A stretch of DNA of 64,000 nt from Alicyclobacillus hesperidum (lineage in GTDB: Bacteria; Bacillota; Bacilli; Alicyclobacillales; Alicyclobacillaceae): assembly GCF_900107035.1 (NCBI RefSeq), contig NZ_FNOJ01000009.1, positions 54,464 through 118,463 of the forward strand, read 5' to 3'. Made by a program: the position numbers and the translations under genes. The notes under the pieces were generated by a model that saw nothing but the letters and a program-made list of their open reading frames with translations, had not been told where the DNA came from and made no database searches. Position 1 is the first letter of the stretch. Each line of letters begins with the position of its first letter. Of this stretch, positions 1 through 8,304 are shown one piece after another.

Positions 1-490
1 GACCGTATTTTAAGTCGCCAAGGACGGCGACCGTTAAATCGTTCAGGCGGCCAAGTTCTCGCCAAATCGTGTACGCGTCGAGCAACGCTTGAGTAGGATG
101 CTCACCGGATCCCGCTCCAGCATTGATGACGGGCACCGGTGAAAATGGGGCCGCGGCATCTAATTCCTCTGCACGATGATGGCGGATGACAATCGCATCG
201 GCGTAGCAGCCGACGACACGAAACACGTCGGCCAAACTCTCGCCCTTCTTTGAAGAGGAATTTTCACGCGCATTTTCGGCGCTTACGACCTGTCCACCGA
301 GCCGATAAACGGCCGCCTCAAACGACAGGCGCGTGCGCGTGCTTGGTTCGTAAAACAGCGTTGCGACAATATCGCCGGCGAGCAGTGCGCGGGTCTCATG
401 GCGGGGCATTGCGCGCAACGCTTCAGCGCGCCGAATCAATTGAAACGTCGTATCGACATCGAATTGCGCAATGGAGAGTGCGTGAAACAT
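1..490 (-). CDS. pyrB: Aspartate carbamoyltransferase, N-terminal part (runs off window)
   Basis: Catalyses carbamoyl phosphate + L-aspartate to N-carbamoyl-aspartate, the committed step of pyrimidine synthesis. The minus-strand frame from ATG at 490 reads MFHALSIAQFDVDTTFQLI and contains the carbamoyl-phosphate loop FYEPSTRTRLSFE, then SAENARENSSSKKGESLADV and INAGAGSGEHPTQALLDA, all hallmarks of the family. About 163 codons are present; the C-terminal aspartate-binding domain lies outside the window. A TGGAGTGA ribosome site precedes the ATG. It follows pyrR by 37 nt, so it should share the PyrR-controlled transcript. Confidence 0.95.
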   Translation of the reverse strand, partial: MFHALSIAQFDVDTTFQLIRRAEALRAMPRHETRALLAGDIVATLFYEPSTRTRLSFEAAVYRLGGQVVSAENARENSSSKKGESLADVFRVVGCYADAIVIRHHRAEELDAAAPFSPVPVINAGAGSGEHPTQALLDAYTIWRELGRLNDLTVAVLGDLKYG

Positions 491-527
491 CTAGGAATCA
501 CTCCAGTTCTGACTCAGTCCAGTTCAG

Positions 528-1136
<609 letters not shown>

Positions 1137-1187
1137 TCAGAACACCTGGCTAGCATACACCAGTTCTGCGCTGTCCGACTCCTTTCC

Positions 1188-1201
1188 AACCTCACGGGAT
1201 T
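1188..1201 (-). promoter_or_regulatory. PyrR-binding box (anti-antiterminator) in the pyr leader
   Basis: The minus strand reads AATCCCGTGAGGTT, an exact match to the conserved PyrR-binding RNA motif ARUCCNGNGAGGYU. It is followed by a GAACTGG...CCAGGTGTTC hairpin (about 1140-1170) and then the terminator at 1101-1132. UMP-bound PyrR is expected to bind here and favour termination. Confidence 0.85.
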
Positions 1202-1237
1202 GGTTTAAAGGCAGTTCACACTATAGGATTTGCAAGA

Positions 1238-1266
1238 AGACTATCATGTCAGGATTCCTATGTCAA
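1238..1266 (-). promoter_or_regulatory. Possible pyrR promoter
   Basis: A consensus -35 TTGACA (1266-1261) is followed after 17 nt by TAGTCT (1243-1238), a weak -10. It lies upstream of the PyrR box, as needed for the leader to be transcribed. The -10 is poor, so confidence is limited. Confidence 0.4.
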
Positions 1267-1274
1267 GCCAATAA

Positions 1275-2216
1275 CTAGCCAATTCTACCCGCGCGCAACC
1301 ATTCGATCAACTGTTCCATATCTGGAGGCAGTGCACTTGCAAACGACATCCACTGCCCGGTCGCCGGATGCACAAAACCAAGCGTCTCGGCATGCAGCGC
1401 CTGCCCGTCAATCGGCAGCGTATGCCGTCTGCCATAGACCTTGTCGCCAGCGAGTGGATGGCCAATTTCCGCAAAGTGGACGCGAATTTGATGCGTTCGT
1501 CCCGTTTCCAATTGACACATGACAACCGCATAGCGGTCGAATTGTTCGATGACCTGGAAATGGGTGACGGCACGCTTGCCTTCGAGGCGGGCAGCCATGC
1601 GTTGCCGGTCGTTCGGATCGCGAGCGATAGGCATATCAATCGTGCCCGACCGATGTTCCATTTTTCCGTGAACGATAGCTCGGTAATGCCGAATCACCGT
1701 GTGTTCCCGCAACTGCTCAGTCAAGCCATAATAGGCGCGCTCTGTCTTCGCAAACATCACGAGGCCGCTCGTGTCTTTGTCGATCCGGTGTACGACACCA
1801 GGGCGCATCTCACCCCCGAGTGGCGATAACCGAACACCGCGGGCCGCAAGCCCATTGACCAAGGTGCCTCGTTCGTTTCCGGCTCCGGGATGCACGACGA
1901 CACCTCGTGGCTTGTCCACGACAACCAGGTCGTCGTCCTCATACACGATATGCATGGCAACATCATCCGGGACGATAACAAACGGTTCCTCGGCTGGTAC
2001 CTCAATTTCGTACACGTCGCCAGGCTCCAATGGATCCGAAGCCTTGACTTTGCCGGGGCGCCGTCGTGTGACACTTCCGCTTTTCAGCCATTGCTGGACA
2101 ACCGTCCGCGAGATATCAACCTCATCCTCTTGTAGGCGCTCGGTCAGCCACTTGTCAAGGCGTTCTCCTGCTTCGGATGGCGCAACCTCATAGATAACCC
2201 GCACCGCGGATCTCAC
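1275..2216 (-). CDS. RluA/RluD family 23S rRNA pseudouridine synthase
   Basis: Isomerises uridine to pseudouridine in large-subunit rRNA. It has an N-terminal S4-type RNA-binding region (GERLDKWLTERL, residues about 15-75), the catalytic motif HRIDKDTSGLVMFAK with the active-site Asp, and the family motif ETGRTHQIRVHFAEIGHPLAGDKVYG near the C-terminus. At 313 aa it has the usual length. The start is GTG at 2216, overlapping the lspA stop (GTGA), so the pair is translationally coupled. This is the position of ylyB in Bacillus, between lspA and pyrR. Confidence 0.92.
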   Translation of the reverse strand: MRSAVRVIYEVAPSEAGERLDKWLTERLQEDEVDISRTVVQQWLKSGSVTRRRPGKVKASDPLEPGDVYEIEVPAEEPFVIVPDDVAMHIVYEDDDLVVVDKPRGVVVHPGAGNERGTLVNGLAARGVRLSPLGGEMRPGVVHRIDKDTSGLVMFAKTERAYYGLTEQLREHTVIRHYRAIVHGKMEHRSGTIDMPIARDPNDRQRMAARLEGKRAVTHFQVIEQFDRYAVVMCQLETGRTHQIRVHFAEIGHPLAGDKVYGRRHTLPIDGQALHAETLGFVHPATGQWMSFASALPPDMEQLIEWLRAGRIG

Positions 2217-2710
2217 TTGGGATCCCCCTTCCCGTCGTCGGATCGCTCCGTGCCTGACCGAAACGAACTGATGAGGAGAAACAATACGCCAAAATCGATT
2301 GACGCGTCCGCCAAATTAAATACTGGAAAATGAATCGTATAAAAGTACACGTAGTCGGTTACGGTGTGCGTTGGCGAAATGATGCGATCCACCATGTTGC
2401 CAAGCGCCCCCCCCAGCAACAATCCCAGTCCCACCTGTGCAAGGCGATCCAAATGCCAGCGCTGGTGAACGAATATAACGGCCACCACGACGATCGCGGC
2501 AATGAGAACAAACAGCCACGTTTGATTGGGAAACAAGCTGAATGCGGCACCGGGGTTTTGCAGATGCGTCAATTCGACGACGCCAGGGATGACCAGAACA
2601 GCGTCACCGATAGGCAAGGTTCGACGCACGATCCACTTGAGAAATTGATCAAATCCAACGGTCAGTGCGGCAACGACGTATAACAAATATTGAATCCGCT
2701 TCACGGTCAT
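2213..2710 (-). CDS. lspA: Lipoprotein signal peptidase (signal peptidase II)
   Basis: Cleaves the signal peptide of prolipoproteins after lipidation, within the cytoplasmic membrane. It shows four hydrophobic segments and the family motifs NPGAAFSL, GNMVDR and VFNLADASI, which contain the two catalytic aspartates. The start at ATG 2710 (165 aa) is set by GAGGAG a few nt upstream and by the family's N-terminus; an upstream ATG at 2779 would add a polar, non-family extension. It is coupled to the pseudouridine synthase downstream. Confidence 0.94.
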   Translation of the reverse strand: MTVKRIQYLLYVVAALTVGFDQFLKWIVRRTLPIGDAVLVIPGVVELTHLQNPGAAFSLFPNQTWLFVLIAAIVVVAVIFVHQRWHLDRLAQVGLGLLLGGALGNMVDRIISPTHTVTDYVYFYTIHFPVFNLADASIDFGVLFLLISSFRSGTERSDDGKGDPK

Positions 2711-2794
2711 GTCTCCTCGTTGGCATTCTGCCTGCACCCACTCACGTTGTGCTTCATACCGTGAAGGGACAGTGTGCAAAGGAGTGTGGATACC

Positions 2795-3631
2795 GTGATT
2801 GTATCAGACGGCGGCGCCTTCTCACAAATGATCAGCGCTCCGCTCGGACTTCGCGCGGAGAAGCCGAGATCGACCGGACTGACCATGGTGATCGATAAAG
2901 GGCTCGGCTTTTCCACGCTAACAGATATTCTTGAAGTCGGCGCGGCGTACGTCGACTTATTTAAATTCGGGTTTGGTACAAGTCCTCTTTATCCAGAGCC
3001 CATTTTGCGCCGCAAGTTGGGCTTACTCAGTGAAGTGGAGGTTCTTGCCTGCCCTGGCGGCACATTGGGTGAAATTGCGTGGTTGCAGGGCTCATATACA
3101 GACTATCTGCAACGATGTCAAAGTATCGGCTTCACTGCCATGGAAGTGTCCGATGGAACCATTGAACTACCAGCAAGTGATCGGCAAAAGGCCATCGCGC
3201 AAGCCAAAGATATCTTCCCGGTCGTCGTCTCCGAAATCGGGAAAAAGCTTTCGCACAGCATGGACATCGTCAACTGCGCGCGAAGCGTCATCGCGGATTT
3301 AAATGCCGGATCGGACTATGTCATCATAGAAGGTCGCGAATCAGGTGAAGGTGTCGGCGTTTACGATGCGAATGGCAAAGTGCTCGACAACCTTGTGCAG
3401 ACTTTCATCGACGAACTGCCAGCCTGGGCGAGGAAGAAAGTCATCTGGGAGGCTCCGAAAAAACAGCAGCAAGTCGAATTTATTCGCCGCTTTGGATCCG
3501 ACGTCAATCTTGGCAACATTCCGGCAGGCGACCTTCTTGCGCTCGAATGCCTTCGCCTCGGACTTCGCGCCGACACGTTGGTGCTCGCTATGCAAGCGTC
3601 CCATCCTCATCGTAATCCGACAGCTCAATAG
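2795..3631 (+). CDS. Phosphosulfolactate synthase, ComA/YitD family
   Basis: The family adds sulfite to phosphoenolpyruvate to give phosphosulfolactate, the first step to 3-sulfolactate (an abundant compound of Bacillus spores) or coenzyme M in archaea. Matching blocks include STGLTMVIDKG, YVDLFKFGFGTS, EVSDGTIELP, VVSEIGKK, VIIEGRESG, WEAPKK, NLGNIPAGDLLALECLRLGLRADT. GTG at 2795 is preferred because AAAGGAG ends 10 nt before it; GTG at 2774 would place that site inside the gene. It is transcribed divergently from lspA. The 3' end overlaps the convergent YlyA-like gene by 44 bp. No gene for the following phosphatase or dehydrogenase step is adjacent. Confidence 0.88.
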   Translation: MIVSDGGAFSQMISAPLGLRAEKPRSTGLTMVIDKGLGFSTLTDILEVGAAYVDLFKFGFGTSPLYPEPILRRKLGLLSEVEVLACPGGTLGEIAWLQGSYTDYLQRCQSIGFTAMEVSDGTIELPASDRQKAIAQAKDIFPVVVSEIGKKLSHSMDIVNCARSVIADLNAGSDYVIIEGRESGEGVGVYDANGKVLDNLVQTFIDELPAWARKKVIWEAPKKQQQVEFIRRFGSDVNLGNIPAGDLLALECLRLGLRADTLVLAMQASHPHRNPTAQ

Positions 3632-4241
3632 CTGACGATGGCAATGTCCGGATGTAATATTCCTGGGAAATGTGATCAATCGGGTCGACAAACCCCGTGT
3701 TATCGTCAAGATCTGGCTGTTCATACGTCTCTTCGCCAAACGCCGGTTCTTGGAAACGCGCCACGGCCTGGTAGGCATCTTCTCCGTCGAACCCGGTTTG
3801 GTCGTGATCGTCCAGCCAAACCGCACCAAAGCCAGGCCAAAGCACGTCCTCCTCGACCGGTCGATGGCGATGTTTTTTGCGCCGCTCCGCGTCTTCTTGG
3901 CATTCAATACAATAACGCGCGGTCGGCATGGCCTCCATCCGTTCTGCGCTGATTTCACGCCCACATTCGGCGCAAAGACCGTACGTCCCGGCATCGATGC
4001 GCTTGAGTGCCTCGTCAAGGTCTTCGAGATACGCTTCCTCGCGGACTTCATCGCCAACGGCCATGCCCCGGAGGAAGAGTTCACTCGCGACATCTGCGGG
4101 GTGATTGTCATACATCGATAGTTCGGAGATTTCATCGCGCATGCTGTCACCGAGATCCGCAGACTCATTGCGCACGCTGAGCCGAGCTTCGACTTCGCGC
4201 TTCTGATTCTCTAAACGCTTGCGCATATGCTCCCACTTCAT
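3588..4241 (-). CDS. TraR/DksA-type zinc finger protein, YteA/YlyA family
   Basis: Starts with a basic coiled-coil segment (MKWEHMRKRLENQKREVEARL), then acidic residues and a DksA-type C4 zinc finger (CAECGREIS...CIECQ, residues about 90-120), followed by an acidic tail. At 217 aa it fits the YteA-like sporulation/stress group. The start at ATG 4241 follows an AGGAGGAG site; a longer open frame to 4589 overlaps the upstream gene and is not credible. In B. subtilis, ylyA, an RNA-polymerase-binding member of this group linked to sigma-G, sits just upstream of lspA, so synteny suggests the YlyA role. Its 3' end overlaps the convergent phosphosulfolactate synthase gene. Confidence 0.82.
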   Translation of the reverse strand: MKWEHMRKRLENQKREVEARLSVRNESADLGDSMRDEISELSMYDNHPADVASELFLRGMAVGDEVREEAYLEDLDEALKRIDAGTYGLCAECGREISAERMEAMPTARYCIECQEDAERRKKHRHRPVEEDVLWPGFGAVWLDDHDQTGFDGEDAYQAVARFQEPAFGEETYEQPDLDDNTGFVDPIDHISQEYYIRTLPSSAIELSDYDEDGTLA

Positions 4242-4258
4242 AGCGACTCCTCCTGCCC

Positions 4259-4582
4259 TCAATACGTATACTGTCTGGTGTGTAACTGGGCCTGCACGAT
4301 AGCGACCAAATCGGCGATAAACTTGCCGATGACCGGTATGTTGAGCACTTCGAGCTGCTGTAGCAACATCACGATCGTTCCTGCGATGATGGTGAAGCCA
4401 AGGCCGATGCCCAAGCCGCGAAAGATGCCGCCAATCAAGTTTAACAAGGCGAGGCGCCAAGGCGTCTGGATCAAGTCGACATAGGCCGCAAAATTGGCCC
4501 CTTCCAGATACTCGGCCAGCCGCAGCAATCCCCTGTCGGAAAGGCGACGAAGCCTCTGCTTTCGTAATCGGAACGCACTCAT
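4259..4582 (-). CDS. DUF5665-type small membrane protein
   Basis: A 107-aa protein with a basic N-terminus (MSAFRLRKQRLRRL), the motif RLAEYLEGANFAAYVDLIQTPWRLALLNLIGGIFRGLG, a hydrophobic segment (GLGFTIIAGTIVMLL) and a second amphipathic region ending IGKFIADLVAIVQ. This layout fits DUF5665, found in spore-forming Firmicutes; the function is unknown. ATG at 4582 follows a GGAGGG site. It is 17 bp upstream of the YlyA-like gene and probably co-transcribed with it. Confidence 0.75.
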   Translation of the reverse strand: MSAFRLRKQRLRRLSDRGLLRLAEYLEGANFAAYVDLIQTPWRLALLNLIGGIFRGLGIGLGFTIIAGTIVMLLQQLEVLNIPVIGKFIADLVAIVQAQLHTRQYTY

Positions 4583-4765
4583 GCCACACCCTCCGAACGC
4601 TCTCGCCGGGTTTACAACAGCGTCGACGTTAGTGTGTCCGATCCGCCCGTGCGACATGACCGGCACGATCACGCTACAATTGTTCATGAGTCTGTCACTG
4701 GTCTGTCACCGTCAGACGTGTATGATGGAAATCGGCAAGCTTGTTTATGACTGGAGCGGTTTACG

Positions 4766-4957
4766 ATGCGCGGAACGTGGATGTTAGCTGTGGGGTGGAT
4801 CGTTGTCTGGATTGGTATAACACTTCTGGCAGGCTGCGTTCTCGCGCGCATTTGGCTGAACATCGACCTGCCATACGCGATTTATGTGATCTTCAATGTC
4901 TGTCTTGTCGCAGCCGGTCTCCTTTTAAGGTGGCTGGCTAAGCGAATGGATCAATAA
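4766..4957 (+). CDS. Small two-helix membrane protein, function unknown
   Basis: A 63-residue protein with two hydrophobic segments (LAVGWIVVWIGITLLAGCVLA and YAIYVIFNVCLVAAGLLLRWL) and a basic C-terminus. GGAG lies 9 nt before the ATG. It is the only plus-strand gene between divIVA and the DUF5665 gene. I do not recognise a family. Confidence 0.55.
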   Translation: MRGTWMLAVGWIVVWIGITLLAGCVLARIWLNIDLPYAIYVIFNVCLVAAGLLLRWLAKRMDQ

Positions 4958-4993
4958 AAAATAAAAGGCCGATCCTGTCGTTCAGGAACGGCC
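4956..4993 (-). terminator. Rho-independent terminator downstream of divIVA
   Basis: On the minus strand the hairpin GGCCGTTCCTG-AACGA-CAGGATCGGCC (one mismatch) is followed by TTTTATTTTTTA. It lies 19 bp after the divIVA stop and ends the long minus-strand division cluster. Confidence 0.85.
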
Positions 4994-5011
4994 AAGAGCG
5001 AGCGTTGCACA

Positions 5012-5515
5012 TTAAAATCCGGACTCGGCGGCCGCGACTTCACGGCGGGCCAGGTCTTTCTCAAACGACTCCCAATCCCCGGAATCCATCATCTCGAGTT
5101 GAGACTGAATCAACGAGCGGAAGCGGGCGCGGAACACCGCTGCCTGTTTCTGCATTTCTTCGACCTCAAGCGCAACTTTGCGCGCCTTATTCAAGGCTTC
5201 ACTGACGATCCGATCCGCGTTTTTTTCCGCCTCACGAATGATCAACTGAGCCTCTTTTTTCGCGTTGTTCTTCAACTCTTCGGCGGTTTCCTGTGCCACC
5301 AAGATGGACTTGCTCAAGCTCTCTTCCAAACTGTTATAATGGGCCAATCGCTCGTTTACACGCGCAATTTCCTCTTCGAGTTGCTTGTTCTGTCGAATCA
5401 GACCCTCATAATCCTGAATGATGCGTTCGAGAAAATCATCGACCTCGTCTTCGTTATAACCACGCAACGAACGACGAAATTCTTTATTATGAATGTCAAT
5501 CGGGGACAGGGGCAT
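5012..5515 (-). CDS. divIVA: DivIVA family cell division / polar scaffold protein
   Basis: A membrane-curvature-sensing coiled-coil scaffold acting at septum and poles, and in spore formers also in chromosome anchoring. The N-terminal lipid-binding domain is clear (MPLSPIDIHNKEFRRSLRGYNEDEVDDFL), followed by a long coiled coil (residues about 30-135) and an acidic end. At 167 aa it is typical. Start ATG 5515 follows an AGGAGG site. Two TGTCGAA motifs lie in its upstream region. Confidence 0.95.
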   Translation of the reverse strand: MPLSPIDIHNKEFRRSLRGYNEDEVDDFLERIIQDYEGLIRQNKQLEEEIARVNERLAHYNSLEESLSKSILVAQETAEELKNNAKKEAQLIIREAEKNADRIVSEALNKARKVALEVEEMQKQAAVFRARFRSLIQSQLEMMDSGDWESFEKDLARREVAAAESGF

Positions 5516-5531
5516 TGCGTATCCTCCTTAG

Positions 5532-5599
5532 TTCGACAGCCAGCATACTCTAAGCTTCGAAAATTCGTATCAAGACACTTTGTTCTTGTCTATTCGACA
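5532..5599 (-). promoter_or_regulatory. divIVA upstream region with two TGTCGAA (Spo0A-box-like) motifs
   Basis: On the minus strand TGTCGAA occurs exactly at 5599-5593 and 5538-5532, matching the Spo0A 0A-box core. Between them a TTGATA and a TATGCT could form a promoter, though about 20 nt apart, longer than usual. Spo0A control of divIVA is an inference from motif identity only. Confidence 0.35.
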
Positions 5600-5636
5600 G
5601 CAATCTTCGATTTCCTTCCCTAATGCACCCGGAAAA

Positions 5637-6407
5637 TCATGTATCTGATCGCAGAATACCGATACGCATTCGAATTCTGCCCGATCTCGATGTACCGACC
5701 GCCTCAACGACGCGAATCCGTCCAAAGCCCCGCACCGACAAGATGTCTCCCGGTCTAACCTCATCCCGTGCGACAGCTTCGACAAAGTTGAGTGACACAT
5801 AGCCACGGGCCACATGCTCTTGTGCATTGGCACGCGAAAGATGGCACGCCTGCGCCACAATCGCGTCGATGCGGGGTGACATGACAAAGATGTCTTGCTC
5901 TTCATAGGCCGGTGGTGGCAACTGCGGTGGATCTTCAAGGAGTACCACCTCCACGACCCCGCGACCAACACGATGCAACTCCCTCGCCAAAAACGAACCC
6001 ATGGCAGAAGTTGCAAAGACATACGCACGCTTCTGATCAAATACCGCGATATCCCCGACCGTTTTACGTTGTATGCCGAGCCCCAAGACAGACCCCAGTA
6101 CATCTCGATGTCGGATGGGCTGCTCCAGCGCCGTGATCGCTAAGCACTTGATATCATAGTCGCTCGCCTCTGGGTGCCAGTCCTCTGGCATGAGCAACAT
6201 CCGAACGCGCTCCGCGTCGGTATAGCCACCGAAGTCAGAAGTGACCAGGCCAGAGTGGCGCGCCGCACTCTCGGCAATCCATCGCTCACGAGGCGTTAAA
6301 AAGTCCGTCAAGTACCACGTTCCCCGTGCATGGACATGTGCGGCCCAGTCTTCGACTTGTTTTAGAAATGGCCTCTCCTCTTCTCGCAACCACGCTCCAC
6401 TGCTCAT
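5637..6407 (-). CDS. ylmH: YlmH family S4-domain RNA-binding protein
   Basis: A 256-aa protein with an N-terminal YlmH domain (EERPFLKQVEDWA, then YLTDFLTPRERWIAE, FGGYTDAERVRMLLMPEDWHPE) and a C-terminal S4 RNA-binding domain (RIDAIVAQACHLSRANAQEHVARGYVSLN and PGDILSVRGFGRI). In Bacilli this family is implicated in ribosome rescue and lies beside divIVA. ATG at 6407 fits the family start; the extra N-terminus of the longer frame reads into the gap after ylmG and looks non-coding. Confidence 0.9.
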   Translation of the reverse strand: MSSGAWLREEERPFLKQVEDWAAHVHARGTWYLTDFLTPRERWIAESAARHSGLVTSDFGGYTDAERVRMLLMPEDWHPEASDYDIKCLAITALEQPIRHRDVLGSVLGLGIQRKTVGDIAVFDQKRAYVFATSAMGSFLARELHRVGRGVVEVVLLEDPPQLPPPAYEEQDIFVMSPRIDAIVAQACHLSRANAQEHVARGYVSLNFVEAVARDEVRPGDILSVRGFGRIRVVEAVGTSRSGRIRMRIGILRSDT

Positions 6408-6430
6408 GGCTTCTGTCGTTCCGCCTCTCG

Positions 6431-6715
6431 TCAGTATTTCCCAAGCAATTGAGCCAGGGTGGTGTCTACACCCGCTTCGATCACGAGGTACACCACCACC
6501 CCAATCATCCACGAGATATCCAACGACATACGCCCTATGGAAAGCGGCCGAATATTGCGCCGAAATATCCGTAAATACGGGGTTGACAATTCAATGAACC
6601 AACGTGCAACACGATACTGGCGAACGTCGGGAACCATTTCAACGACCGCACCAGCCAATAGCACAAACCAATATATTGAAAACATCCATTCGACCAACCG
6701 AGCCAGTACGTCCAA
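6431..6715 (-). CDS. ylmG: YggT/YlmG family membrane protein
   Basis: About 94 residues with two hydrophobic hairpins separated by a conserved loop (ELSTPYLRIFRRNIRPL, followed by SLDISWMIGVVVYLVI), the YggT pattern. TTG at 6715 is preferred because GGGAGG lies 7 nt upstream; GTG at 6730 lacks a site. It begins 17 bp after the ylmE stop, leaving no room for sepF (ylmF), which occupies this spot in Bacillus. Confidence 0.85.
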   Translation of the reverse strand: MDVLARLVEWMFSIYWFVLLAGAVVEMVPDVRQYRVARWFIELSTPYLRIFRRNIRPLSIGRMSLDISWMIGVVVYLVIEAGVDTTLAQLLGKY

Positions 6716-6732
6716 GCGAATGCCTCCCACCT

Positions 6733-7422
6733 TTACGGATTGACCAAACGACGGCCAATGCGGATCATTGTCGCACCTTCTTCAATCGCGACTGGGAAAT
6801 CCTGCGACATCCCCATCGAAAGTTGGTCAAAGGTCGCCAGAGACAGACGGCTTTGCAAGTCATCGCGCAGTTCGCGCAATGTACGAAAGACGGGACGTAC
6901 TTGTTCCGGATCGTCAACCTGTGGAGCCATCGTCATCAAACCACGCAGTACGAGGTTGGGCATCCCAATCATCGCCGTTGCGGCCGCCAGACACGCTTCG
7001 GGTGGAAAACCATGCTTCTGTGATTCCTGTGCAACGTTGACCTGAATGAGCACGTTAAGTGTTCTGTCTAGACGCTGTGCTGCCTCTGCAAGGGCGAGCG
7101 CAAGTTCAAGCCTGTCCACGGAATGCACCCAGTCAAAGCGCGGCGTAACATACTTGACTTTGTTAGTTTGCAGCGTACCGATGAAATGCCAAGTCAGCTG
7201 TGTTGCGGCTGGATGCATCAGCTTCTCGCGTGCTGCCTGCCACCGATTTTCCGCCGCATCCTTGATGCCATTCGCAGAAAGAGCCGGTAAAATATCAGGC
7301 GGTGCTGTCTTTGTCACGGCGATCACGCGCACGTCCGCCGGATCGCGGCCGACTTTCGCACAGGCCGCTTCGACGTGCAGACGAATCGCCGACACATTCT
7401 CATGTACGTATGCAAAATCCAT
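6733..7422 (-). CDS. ylmE: YggS family pyridoxal-phosphate homeostasis protein
   Basis: A single-domain PLP-binding barrel protein (PROSC family). Family blocks are RVIAVTKTAPPDILPAL (PLP lysine in the VTK motif), AENRWQ, WHFIGTLQTNKVK, LIQVNVAQESQKHGF, RGLMTMAP and FDQLSMGMSQDF, ending EEGATMIRIGRRLVNP. At 229 aa it is full length. ATG at 7422 follows GGGGGC. It lies between pgeF and ylmG in the conserved ylm cluster. Confidence 0.94.
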   Translation of the reverse strand: MDFAYVHENVSAIRLHVEAACAKVGRDPADVRVIAVTKTAPPDILPALSANGIKDAAENRWQAAREKLMHPAATQLTWHFIGTLQTNKVKYVTPRFDWVHSVDRLELALALAEAAQRLDRTLNVLIQVNVAQESQKHGFPPEACLAAATAMIGMPNLVLRGLMTMAPQVDDPEQVRPVFRTLRELRDDLQSRLSLATFDQLSMGMSQDFPVAIEEGATMIRIGRRLVNP

Positions 7423-7439
7423 ATGTGCCCCCTACTGAA

Positions 7440-8258
7440 TCAACGTTGCGGATCCGTCAGTGCGATGATGGCCATCTGCCGGCCAGCCTGACCTTGCTCG
7501 CGCCTGTGCGAAAACAGGTGTTGGTTCCGGCAGGCAGTACATAGTCCACAATCGTCGACATGTTCTGGTCGCAACCCAGCGTGAATCAAGTCGATGCGAA
7601 CTGCATCGGGTAGACTAAACCAATATTTTTCGTCTCGTCCAAACCGAGTAAGAAGCGCGCGCTCCATGTGTGTACCCCGCACTTCGCGCGCTACCGTTTC
7701 GTCAACTTCATAACAACAACGACGTATACAAGGCCCGATTGCCGCTCGAATATCGCCTACGTGGCTGCCATATTCGTTGACCATACGTGCTACGACTGCC
7801 CTCGAAATGCCTTTGACCGTGCCACGCCACCCGGAATGTGCGGCTGCCACCACGCGTTGTACGGGATCGTAAAACAACACGGGAGCGCAATCAGCAACCA
7901 AAATTCCAAGTACAACACCGACATCTCTCGTTACCTGTGCGTCTCCCTCAGGACGCACAGCCGCATGGTCTGCTACGCGTGTGGCCATGGATCTTGTGAC
8001 ATCGATCACGTCCGTACCATGAACCTGGCGTACAAACGAAGCGCAATCGCTAGGCAACTGCAAGCGCTCAAGAAACCACGACCGATTGGCCGCCGCGTCG
8101 TTGGGGTCAATCCGCCCCACATACGACACATCCCGTTCAACAGCCGGCCAAGCATCATCGTGGCGAAACAAAAACATGGCGCATACACCGGCCTCAGCCC
8201 AGCCCGGGCGTACGCCAATGCCGCCATGATTCCCAACGATGTTCGTCAGCACGTGCAT
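7440..8258 (-). CDS. pgeF: Peptidoglycan editing factor PgeF (YlmD family)
   Basis: Family members (formerly polyphenol oxidase/laccase-domain proteins) hydrolyse misincorporated dipeptide precursors, keeping L-Ser out of muropeptides. The motifs FVRQVHGTDV, GVVLGILVADCAPVLFYDP, VVAAAHSGWRGTVKGI, IGPCIRRCCYEV and CGLCTACRNQHLFSHRREQGQAGRQMA supply the expected His/Cys metal ligands. ATG at 8258 (272 aa) is preferred, with GAGG upstream. It sits 17 bp from ylmE. Confidence 0.92.
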   Translation of the reverse strand: MHVLTNIVGNHGGIGVRPGWAEAGVCAMFLFRHDDAWPAVERDVSYVGRIDPNDAAANRSWFLERLQLPSDCASFVRQVHGTDVIDVTRSMATRVADHAAVRPEGDAQVTRDVGVVLGILVADCAPVLFYDPVQRVVAAAHSGWRGTVKGISRAVVARMVNEYGSHVGDIRAAIGPCIRRCCYEVDETVAREVRGTHMERALLTRFGRDEKYWFSLPDAVRIDLIHAGLRPEHVDDCGLCTACRNQHLFSHRREQGQAGRQMAIIALTDPQR

Positions 8259-8304
8259 CACCCCACCCTCATCATACATGACGCGGAGGCTGACTGACTA
8301 TCCA

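Noticed and set aside
4242..4589. N-terminal extension of the YlyA-like protein to 4589
   Set aside because: The extension overlaps the DUF5665 gene in another frame, while a strong AGGAGGAG site marks ATG 4241.
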